Shown one piece after another: positions 48,001-60,000 of a stretch of DNA of 64,000 nucleotides (the first letter of the stretch is position 1; every line of letters starts with the position of its first letter). Origin of the DNA: Meghimatium bilineatum (lineage: Eukaryota; Mollusca; Gastropoda; Stylommatophora; Philomycidae); NCBI GenBank assembly GCA_034231615.1, contig CM067311.1:24704015-24768014 (forward strand), written 5' to 3'. Both the position numbers and the translations under genes were made by a program. The notes beneath the pieces were generated by a model. The model saw nothing but the letters and a program-made list of their open reading frames with translations. It had not been told where the DNA came from and did no database searches.

Positions 48001-51000
48001 AGTAGATCTGCTATCATGATAATGCTGATGATGAAATAATCCCACTAGCCGTGAGCATGTAGATCTTAAACAGTCCATAGCTGTTCTGACGAAAGTATAA
48101 ATTCTCCTCAGTTCAGTAACCGAAGTGACACTCAAGCGCATAATGTTTGCTATCTCAAAATCAAGGCTGTGTTAAGGAAGATTTATGAATGCATGTTTAG
48201 TCCTCCAAGGGAGACATTCTATCGAGGCAGTATCCCAGGATCGTCATCCTGCCAGTAGTGTAGCATATACGTCTGAGCAAACCTTTTCATCCGTCAGATC
48301 TGATGATCAATCTGCAGGGACGACACGTAAAGCATTCCCCGCCCTCTAGGAGTCTGCCACAAATGGACAAAGTCGCAATGTGCGCTGGCCTGCATCTCTT
48401 GGTCATCCATGGGTTTCATTTGACCATGTGACAGAACCAAAAGTCAGAAATCGAGACAAAACACGCAGTGATAATGACTTTTTCACAGATGTCAGGTTGT
48501 CAGTACATCCCTCATCTTTACTTAGTCGCCTTCTAAAGACATGCCATGGAAAGAAGACAGTGACCCTATTCTTTTCACCCTGAAATTTAGTGTTAGTGAC
48601 ATGGTTGACACACGGGCGATAGAAAAATGGCATAAACAACTAAACCAGCGGTTCTTATACGCATGTGGTTGCATCTGTGGGTCTCACCAATGGCCTACTA
48701 GACAAACCACCCATGCAACAGAAAACCTTAGTAAATGAAATGCCGTTATATTGAGGTTATCTTCTTATAGAAGCTTCATGGCACATCATCTATACAATTA
48801 TGCTTACTTATTATGCTGTTATTTTGTTGTTGAAATGTGTTTCATGTTTATTTGAATATATGTATGCACCCTCTGTGGTTGGGAGGGAGCCAGAGATGTA
48901 CTGTGCAGCACTGGGGAGGAGGAAACTGACAGCATTGTTTTTTTTCCTATGGCTGAGGCCCATCATAGAGGCAAAGTAACTCGGGACGTGACAATCCTTT
49001 TGACTTGAACATTTGGTTGCATGCCTGGAGCAATAGAGAAGTTCGGCAAAACCGGTAGTCAATTGGTGGCGGGGAATGAGCACAGTGAACCCTATCTTGC
49101 CTGCAGTGTCCCGGAGCAGTGCATAGGTTGAAACTTACCTTCCTGGAGGTGTGATAGTTATTCTCTGGCACGGGGTGGGGCGAAAATCCACAGACTTCCC
49201 AGCAATATAATGCCATTTAATGTCATTGTGTCAAAGGGCATGAGCCCATGGACCGCTGGATCAGCAACCAACCAACCAACCAGCGGTTCTTAAATTTTGT
49301 GTTGTCGTGGAACTACTTTAAATATTTTTTTCTGCCGAATACTCCCAAAATATTCCACATTTGAAAATATTAATGAATGAACAGCAGGTGTAATAATATT
49401 TATTATATGTGGGGGGATGGTGGTGTGGGTCTGCGCCGAAGACGGACGTGTCGGGCCATTATCGCAAATAAACAGCGACACACGGCATTTCCATTATCTG
49501 GACTACATCTTGCTGGAAATCTCATAGGACGATGGTACAAGGGAGATTCAGCGGGAGTTTTAGAATAAACGCTGAAGAAGAAGAAGAAGAAATATGTGGG
49601 TCTTAAAGAGCTTTCAATACCAGCAAAATGTACCAAGAACGACGTACAACTGTGAAAGAGAAAAATAAGATTTATTATATTTGTGAGAGATATATTTTTA
49701 TTGAATAGACACAAGATAACGTTTCGTGGGCGCAGCCGAAAAGATGGAGATCGTCCATGGGAAGTGGCTAACCCAGTAAATGCTGTTGTTTTAGCGTATC
49801 AGAATGTTTCAGCGATAAGGCAGCAGTTAAGACCTTCATGGATTGTGAAAGGTATCATCTGGTTATGTAATCGTTATGTAATCATCTGGTTATGTAATCG
49901 TTATGTAATCATCTGGTTATGTAATCGTTATGTAATCATCTGGTTATGTAATCGTTAGTATGATCATCATCCCTGCCGTCCCCATCGAGGCCAGAACCTT
50001 GAAGTGGTGATGGGGCTTAGTTCAGCCATCAGAGGCTGGAAACTAAGACTGGTCGGGCACTCCCACTCGAGCAGGACCATAGTCCGGCCCAAGTAAGCAG
50101 AGTGCTGAAGACGGAGGCAACCAGCCAAAAGGCGCACAGATAATCAGGTTGCCACGCATAAAACACAATGGAAACATGTCTGCATCTAATAAACGTTATG
50201 GTGCCTGCCCTGTGGCGGACGTTCAGGCAGGGACGGTGCCGGGCCCTATACCTCGAAAGGGCCCAACCTCAGTTACTGGAAGTCCTTCTCAATTGCCCCG
50301 AGGAGCCAGGAGGCAAGGGAATAGAGCTACTGGCCAAACAAACAAACGACCAATAAAAATAATGCACTGGAATGCTGAGGGTGTCAACAGTAAAAGAGAT
50401 GGATACAGCAAAAAATTGGAACTTGAAAATGTCCTCAGTGAAGAACAAGTAAATATATGCTGTATCCAAGAAACACACCTCAGCAGCGACATAGCCTTCA
50501 AAATCAGAGGCTACCAATGCTACCGATCTGACCGAAAAGACAGGCGAAAGGGTGGAATTCTGACACTAGTTAAAAACAATATCAGCGCATGTCAGCTGGA
50601 AGTATACATGGACGGGGCAGAATACCAGATGCTCCACCTAAAAACAGACAGTGCAGAATTCCATCTCCTGAACTACTACTGCCCAAATGATAAACCATTG
50701 GCACTAGACACAATTCCAGACAAAGAAAGGCTTATGGTGTGTGGTGACTTCAACAGCCACTCTCAGAGCTGGGGCTACGATCATATCGACAAGAGAGGTG
50801 AGGAACTTGAGAGCTGGCAGGATGAAAATAATCTCATTCTTATTAACCAGCCAGCAGACTCACCAACCTTCTACTCGAGAGCATGGCACACCACCTCTAC
50901 ACCAGACCTGGCATTCTACTCACCAGGCCTGGAATGGAACATCACACGTGTCGTTGGAAAGCAGCTTGGGGGTAGTGACCACAGACCAGTATTTCTGGAA

Positions 51001-54000
51001 ATTCACAATGAATATACCAAGGACAGCAGCACGCTCACTAGGTGGAACTATAAGAGGGCAGACTGGAAAATGTACCAGCATTTAACCAGTGTTCTAGCTA
51101 AGGACATGAACTTGGACAAAGACATCAATAGAGCAGTGAGTGAATTTAATAGATGTATACTACATGCTGCTAGTAAAACCATACCCAGGGGGGCACGCAA
51201 AAACTACAAACCCTACTGGAATGATGAACTGGAAAAGCTGCAAAATGAGATGGAAACATCTAGAAAGCAGGCCGAGAACAGACCTAGCCAAGAACATCAC
51301 AACAAATATCAGCAAACAAAGGCTAAATTTCAAAGAGCCAAGTTACAAGCCAGACGGAGCAGCTGGAAAGAAAAAACAGAGTCGCTGAACCTAGAAAGAG
51401 ATACTAGGAAATTATGGAAACTTGTAAAACAACTAAATGATGAAGGTACAGGGAGAAATACCAGGATCACACTTTATAAAGATAGAAACATTTTAACAGG
51501 TAAACATGCAGCTGATTACTTTGCAGATTCCTTTGCAGAAGACAATAACGTCAAAGTCAGCCCAGACAAACAACAGGAGGTTCGAGAGAACCAGCAAAAC
51601 ATTGGACAAGGTGAACCTATACCTGAAGTCATGGAGGCACCAATCACAATGAGAGAACTGGAGCATGCAATATCCAAATTGAAAATGAAAAAGTCCCCTG
51701 GAGCTGATGGAGTGTCCAATGAAATGATTAGAAACCTGGGAAGTGCAGCAAGAGCAAAGCTACTGCAGATCTTTAACACAAGCTGGTCCACAGGTAATGT
51801 ACCACAGGCGTGGAGAGAAGCAATAATGATACCACTCCTCAAATCAGGAAAAGATGGCAACACAGTCTCCAACTACAGGCCCATCAGCCTCACAAGCTGT
51901 CTATGTAAAACAATGGAACGCATTATCAATCTTAGGATGCAGTGGTACCTTGAAAGTGAAAACCTTCTGGTATCACAGCAAGCAGGTTTCAGACAGTGCT
52001 ACTCTACTGAAGATCAGGCAACCTACCTCTCCCAAGAGATTGAGGATGCCTTCCAAGAAAAGAAACTGGTACTAGCAGCATGGATAGACCTCAGGAAAGC
52101 ATTTGATAAGGTTTGGAAAGAAGGGCTCCTAAAGAAATTGCGAAATTGCAGGGTTAGCTCAAGAATGTACAAATGGGTAAAAGCATACCTGCATAATAGA
52201 AGAGCCAGGGTACAATTAGATGGTCGCAAGAGCAAGAAAGTTCTACTGCGTCATGGAGTCCCCCAGGGAGGAGTCCTGTCACCCACACTTTTCTTGGTTT
52301 ACATCAATGACCTAGTTGCTGAACTACCACACGGGATCAAAGTGGCAATGTATGCTGACGACCTGGTGATCTGGTGCACGGAAGAACATGCAACAGTGGC
52401 TACTAAACAAATACAAAGAGCTATCGATGCCCTAACCTTATGGGCTAATAGATGGTGCGTCAGCATTAACACAGATAAGTGCAGCACTACACTCTTTACC
52501 CTCTCACCAAAACAAAAAGCTGGTCATATCAAGATAGATGGAGAGCTCTTGAAAGAAGACAAACAACCCACATACCTCGGAGTTACTTTTGATGATAAGC
52601 TGAAATGGAAGCAGCACATAAACAAAGCAACAACAAAAGCCAGGAGGAAGCTAGCTATCCTGAGAAAACTAAGTGGAACCACATGGGGAGCCAGTGGGAA
52701 TATACTCAGTAAAGTTTACCAGCAAGGCATAAGACCACACCTGGAATATGGTTCAGCTGCGTGGTGTCCTGCATCAAACACCACATTACAAGATCTAGAT
52801 AAAGTGCAAAACCAGGCACTTAGAATAATGTTGGGAGCAATGAAATCAACACCCATAGCAGAGATGCAGAAAATGGGAAGAATGCAAACACTTGGCGAAC
52901 GCAGAGACACAAAAGTACTAATTCAAGCAGAAAAGTTTCAGTGTATGGCAAGTCATCCAATGAAGGAAAGATTCCAAAATCTAGCAATGGGACGACTGAA
53001 AAGGAGCAGCTTTATCCATCAAGCTAAACGACTCCGTAGACAACTTACAGACCTACCTGAAGTTGGCAGCCCCTTAAGGTCTGTACCAGAGCAAACCCCG
53101 TGGAGTGAAAGCCATGGAATGCCAATATACATTCAGACCCATGTGAAAGGAATACTAAGCGAGGACGAACAGAACAGTGTGCAGCGAATGACAATCACCC
53201 TCAGTTTCCTGGATGAGGAATATCCACAAGATATATGGGTCAGAGTGTACACAGATGGGTCAGCACAGAATGCTGTGAGGAATGGAGGTGCAGGTGTATA
53301 TATAGAATATCCACACAAGCCTAGAGATACAATCAGAACACCGACAGGAAAATTCTGCAATAATTATGATGCAGAAATCCAGGCAATTAGTGTGGCAGCT
53401 AAAAAACTGCTGAACTCCAACTCTGACCTACAGCCTGTGGTATTCCTGACAGATGCAAGGTCAGTGCTTCAAGCTCTCCAGTCTGGAAAACTAACAGACT
53501 TAAAAAAACTACTTAGCGAATTGTCTTACCAGTATAGGGTAACCATGCAGTGGATACCCTCTCACTGTGGAATACCAGGAAATGAAAAAGCAGACCAACT
53601 GGCTAAGGAAGGTGCTGCCGAAGACCAACCAGATATACCAATCACCTACCATCAGAAAAAACAGATGATAAAGTCAATAAGAAAGCCACAAACACCAACA
53701 CAAGATGACTATCACAATATGAACAGATCAGAACAAGTTATAATTCTACGTCTCAGAACAGGACACAACCGACTCCGCAGTCACATGTATACAAAGTTCA
53801 AGATTGGCAACACGGCCATGTGTACATGTGGACAGGCAGCACAGAGTGCCAAACATATACTTCAAGAGTGTTCTGAGCATGAAACACTGAGGCAGACATA
53901 TTGGCCAGAGGAAACAACACTGGAATCAAAACTCTATGGGACACTGTATGAACTACAAAAGACAGTGAGTTTTATTAAGGAGACAGAATTACAGATATAG

Positions 54001-57000
54001 ACATGTTTCAAGTGAACGAAAGAAGAAGAAATCCCTGCCGTATTAGTGGGCGGATACAAAAATTAAAAAGAACATAAATTCATAACGTTATTTAATTCTT
54101 TATTCATACTTTTAAAAAGCCTCTAGAACTGGGGGTTCATATGCGTCCAGCCTGTCAACTTTCTCACTACTGTCAGCTGCTTTGCTTGTAGTTGTGGTGC
54201 TAGTTGTTTTGTCGTCACCATGATGCTCCATCAGATTTCCAAAATCAAATTTGGGCTTCTTTAGGGCGTTTACTTTATGTAGAAGAATATCATGCAGTGG
54301 GTAGATATCCTGGCATACTTTCTCAATATCTTTGTCAATACTGTCTGCATTCAATTTATTGACAACTTCTTTCATGTCATTGGTTGATACTTCTTGTGTA
54401 ACGATCTCCACCATCTTCTTTCGGATGGCCTTAACCTGGTCATGCTAAGCATAACACGTTTTCTTGACGTGATTGTTCCGCTCTATAGTGAAACCAATCA
54501 CCAACACTCGCAACACATAGCCATCATTTGTTTTCACATCAACATTGGCCTCAATCAGTGTCTGCTATTTCTTGACCATGGAGCACATCTTGTCTCTGGA
54601 AAGGGACATACCATGGAAGTTTGTGAAGTTTGGAAGTCTTTTCTTGGACTTCCTCTGCAATATTCTTTAACTTTCTGAATGTTACTTCATCATTCCGGAA
54701 GTCAGGAAAACTGACTTCAAAGATCGGACCTTCAAGTCATTACTGGCGATTCTTGTTCCCTGAGTTCGTGTAACTAGAGTTTTCTCAATTTGACTCACAA
54801 GAAACATTGAAGGGGCTCTCACATGGTACCATTTCTTCTTGGTTAATGTCTTTTTTATTCGTGCCTCTCTTTCCTCCTGTTATAAGACGCTTATTTTTGC
54901 ATACAGCCATGATTGCCCGCAAATCCTAATCCTAATCCTAAATATATTTATATTTAAAGTAATAAATGATAAACATAAACTGATAAACATAACCAAGGGA
55001 AATAATCACATAGGTAGGCACTAATTCTAAGCCAGCTCCCAATTCACACACTGGTCACATTTGTGTATTTATTTCTTCAATACTAATTAAAGGAAGCAAG
55101 TAGTCCGTGGGAGAGCAACCAGCTCACGACGTTTCATTTTTTAATACTCAAAGAATAATATTATACGTAGAGACAAATGAGAATTCATCCATAATAAAGG
55201 AGCTGGTCGTGAAATGTAGCGTAGCTTGGTATTAACGCTGTTATGGTTGGCAAAGAATGTTTGTTAATAGAACCAACAGAGAGCTTGAGCTGTCAGTCGT
55301 GTATTTGCGGATAAACTCAGTGGTAAAATTGGAGAACATAATGATGTGTTTTGTGTGCAATAGCGATGAACTATCTACTAATCAACTAACTGACTAACTA
55401 ACTAACCAACCGACTGACGGGCTGGCTGGCATGCTAGCTGGCTGGCTGACCCTACTAATTCAGAGTTCATGGTTTGATTGTAATTTCAAAAGTTAACAGT
55501 TGAGAACGGACAAGGGGCTTAAAAAAATACATAATAATCGGTGACAATGCAGTATAGGACTCCGTTGGGCTATAAATAACGTACTATTTACATTAACGTC
55601 AGGGATTTCCTTTGAAAAACCAATCATATCGATTCACGCCCTAGACGAGAATTCTTAGAGAATTCATTATTAATTCTAAACACTGATCCTGATCCTTCTC
55701 CCCCCTTCCATAACAATCTATAAGTTAATTCTAATCCTTTTAACCCTCCCCCCCCCCCGCCCCCCCAAAATAATCTATAACCTTACGCAATTTATCTAAC
55801 ACTGCAAAGGTTAGGAAATACCCCGAAAGTAGAACAAAGGCGGGTAAAAGGTCACAACGGAGACCTATACAGCATTTCGGCCTAATTTTCTATTACTTTG
55901 ACTGTAATGCACGTTTCTACACGACCCCGTCGATAAATCAATGTCTAGCGATGGGCAAATGTGTGACAGGTACCATAGCGTGATTGTTATCTTCAGTATC
56001 ATCCTCTGAACCAGGAGAGCATTGAAAACAGGGTATATGAAGTTGTGTTACGTTACTGGAAAAACACAGAGCACACACAAATCGACACTTCGAAATGATA
56101 TTTATCAAGAACGCAACATAACATGCGACGAGTAACTGAAAAACATGCTGGAAACCACCCTATTAGTTATATTATATGATCGTGGGCACTGCCGTTCTTT
56201 GCTAATCGTGTGTTACATTAAGTTCTTGATTTAGACCATAGATTGGAACGTCGATTTGTATGTGTTTTCCTATGTGTTCCATTACCCTATTTCAAAATTT
56301 CATCTCTCGGATTACAGTTTTGCTGCAGTTCTAGACTGTTATAAATAATCTACCTATCTATTGTCATTTCCACTTGTATCCTTAAAAATTGTTGGGAGAG
56401 AGGAGTTAGAGTCGTCTGACTCTTTGGGTAGCATTGGCCATGGTAAGCCAGTGTCTCTAATGTTTCATCGATTGTTTCCACCCACCTAGTTCTTGGTCTT
56501 CTTTGTGCCTTGTACATGTAGCCTGATACTCTGATGTTGTATGCACGAAGGACTTTCTTAGTCTTCTTTGTGCCTTGTACTTGTAGCCTGATACTCTGAT
56601 GTTGTATGCACGAATGACTGGTTGTGTTGGATCCATTATTGAGTCTCATGACTTGACTACCTGGTTTGCGCTCTTTCTCGATATAATCTTGACTTGAAAT
56701 GGTCTTTATGTGAGTAATGATCTATACATAATCTGAAACACTATATCTCATATACGCTGTGTCATCTTCATCATGTCTCGAGAAATGTTCATCTGCCGCA
56801 GTCAATAAAGACCAGAATACTTAACTTGACCAGTGGTCATCATAATTAAAACGTTGAAAGTGCACACAGAAACAGCGAGTGAGTCCAATATATTCTTGAA
56901 ATTTTTTTCCACACTCTGAACATGGATGTTTTCAAATCTATGGGCACGAGTTATCTAAGGTGATATATTCTTTCCACACTCTGAACATGGGTGAGGCAAT

Positions 57001-60000
57001 TCTATGGGCACGAGATATCTAAGGTGATATATTCTTTCCACACTCTGAACTTGGGTGAAGCAAATCAGTGGGCACAAGATATCTAAGGTGATATATTCTT
57101 TCCACACTCTGAACATGGGTGAAGCAAATCAATGGGCACAAGATATCTAAGGTGATATATTCTTTCCACACTCTGAACATGGGTGAAGCAAATCAGTGGG
57201 CACAAGATATCTAAGGTGATATATTCTTTCCACACTCTGAACATGGATGAGGCAAATCTATGGACAGAAGATATCTAAGGTGATCTCCTAATGTGATATT
57301 TATATAACGCATGTCATTGCCAGTGTGACAGCCTGGACTTGTAGTTCAGGGAATAGATCCATTGTTAAATCATATCATATCCAATCAATTCCAATCATAT
57401 CGTAGGAGGCTACTAAGGAAGGTTTGTGGATATACTGATAACCTGTCACATGTGAACATATAATCATTGTCATTACATGTATTGTCTTGATTTCTTATTT
57501 TATCTTCTGTCAAATGGCTCCCATAGATAACGATGATGTTCAGATCTGAGGACATTGCAACCTTCGCCTTTTGTGACAGACTCCTAGGTAGCGAGCGGGT
57601 AATGCAAGATATGCCATCCTTGCAGATGGGTCAGCAAATATGACAGAAGTATGATTACCTATAATATAGTTGGTCTAGAAGTATATACTGCGCTCCTAGT
57701 AGGATGAGTCGATCCTGATGCAGCCACTCTGGATTACTTTCTGTGTGCCACTAATATAAGATGGTGTGGGAAGCCCATGCGATCCATTATGTTACATCGA
57801 GCCCATGCCTGTAAATAAGTCTGAACATGACATTTAGTACTAGGAACTGAACTTAAAGGTCGGTAAAAGCTCTTCGCTTAACGATTTTTCACCTTAACAG
57901 TTTTCAAATTTCTTATCAAATAGACATTTACACACAACGGTCGAATGCTTTTCTTTTCAGGTAAAATCTTTCCTTAAGGTAATCATATCTAAGGCCCTGG
58001 TGGGACTATGCATCCGTACACCCCCACACCTAACTCATCTATACTCTTCAGATGATGAACTTCATACGAGTTCGGGGTGTATTCTAGCTTATTTAACTAT
58101 GGGTTTTCTCAGAATGGTTATTGGTTGCCAAACGTTGCATGCTCATAGCTGTAGTGATTATTTCATCATCATCATGAGCAACTCTTGACATATGTGATCT
58201 TGTATTGTGATATATAATAAATTCTACATTGACCAGGAGTGATTTCAGAAGGAGGCAGGCAGGCAGACATTATGCCAGAAAAAGCATGCATGGAGTACTT
58301 GCTGAAGGTTCCCAAGCCAGCTGAGATGAAGATTCTGGGTGAACTCCTACATCGATGCTTCGAAGGAGCTTCTACTGCAACTGGTTGCAAGGTGATTTTT
58401 TTAATATGAATGATACCAGCTTGTATCTTGGTCACTGTCATAACGGATCATTGATCTCCACATACATCTGTTACAGCTACAGAATAAGTTTGTATGTTAT
58501 CTCTCTCTCTCTCTCTCTCTAGCTCTCTCTTGATCTCCGTTGATTTTATCAGTGACTTACCAACTTTCACCATTACTTCTTCATCCAAAGATCAAGATGG
58601 AAATTAAAAAACAAATAATATCTACAATTTTTATACCAACACTGTGATACCAATGTCAAACATGGTTTTTAACAGCTTCGCAGCAAAGAAAAATCGTCAC
58701 ATGTGAAATGAAGTGCTTGAGGAAAGCTGCAATGATTACCAAACTAGATAAAATAAGAAATGAAGAAATTAGGAAAAGAGTTGGTATAATATCATGTATC
58801 GAGCATATTGAAATACAGCAAATAAAATGGTTCGGTCACCTTATGAGAATGAAGCCAAACCAAATACCATTCAGAGCATATAATACAAGGATATCCTGGC
58901 GTAAAGCCAAAGGTAGACCAACAAAACGGTGGATAGAAAACATTAAGATAACCTTGAACAAACATGGACTAAATGCAACCTCGGCGACACATCTGGCCAT
59001 GAAACGACAGCTTAAGATACCACCCCTATGTCTAAAGGCAAGTGTGAATGCGATCAACAATCATTCACCTGGGGATAGACAATAGACAATAGACATTATG
59101 TTTTGTGAACCACGTTCTCTCTTTACATGTTTGAAAACTACTGTTTCTCTATTTTTTGTAGTTGTTCTTCTGCGTTCATTTTCAAACTGCTGCAGGTTAG
59201 CAGGATGTGATATGTAGGGTTTTTTGATAATTTCGGGGAGTCAATCTTTTAAGTTCAGGTCTTTACCGGACATCTGTATTTTATTGTCTTTCTATCTATA
59301 ATATGATTAGAACCTTTCTATGGCATTTCATTTCTTCTTCTTCAGCGTTCATTCTCAAACGTCCATTCTCTCTTATAACAGGAGGATGGTCCTTACTAGA
59401 TTTTCAGCAGGATATAGTTCCGAGAATGGAAATCCGTTGTGTCGCCGTTTTATTTGCGCAATTGGCCCAACAGATCAGTCTTCGGCGGTATTTCATTTCA
59501 AATGCTGATATTTTCTTTTAAATTACGGATGTCATTGTTCAAATCTCACAGCTGTATGTTGCTAATGAAACGAATATAATTTCTTGATACACTAGTTGTA
59601 ACTGTTTTTCTGTTTGCCCTTTGTCATAGATTTTTCAAATGTGATGTTTTTTGTAGGGCCATTGCTAATCTCTGCTGAACAATCTCACGTGATGTTAATG
59701 AACATTTTCTAGTTATTCTTTGTTAATGACTAGGTGTGAGTTCATATTATTTTAATATTCGTAGATATTCTAGGCATTCTGACATCAAGAAAAAAAATGG
59801 GAAACATTTTAAAAATAAAGAACAACTATGTTTTAATATGGAGCAGCGTAGATAAAAACTCCCGAGCTAGTCATGGCTACGTTTTTTTTTAAATTGAGAC
59901 AAGATGCCAGAAAGCAAATATAGTTAGTGACATCTCAGTTATCAACATTACTGCTCAAACCAAAGATCAAGTTAGAAGTCAAGAGACAGATAATAAACTG

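Noticed and set aside
50149-50175. TTG at 50149 as start of the LINE protein
   Set aside because: Animals rarely start at TTG. The first ATG in the frame is 50176, and the extra residues carry no domain.
54112-54414. Real 100-residue gene on the minus strand
   Set aside because: It is the still-open C-terminus of a ribosomal protein S3A retrocopy whose upstream part is broken.
58245-58391. Acceptor at 58245-58246 for exon 6
   Set aside because: In phase as well, but it loses GVIS, which matches the family GIIK.
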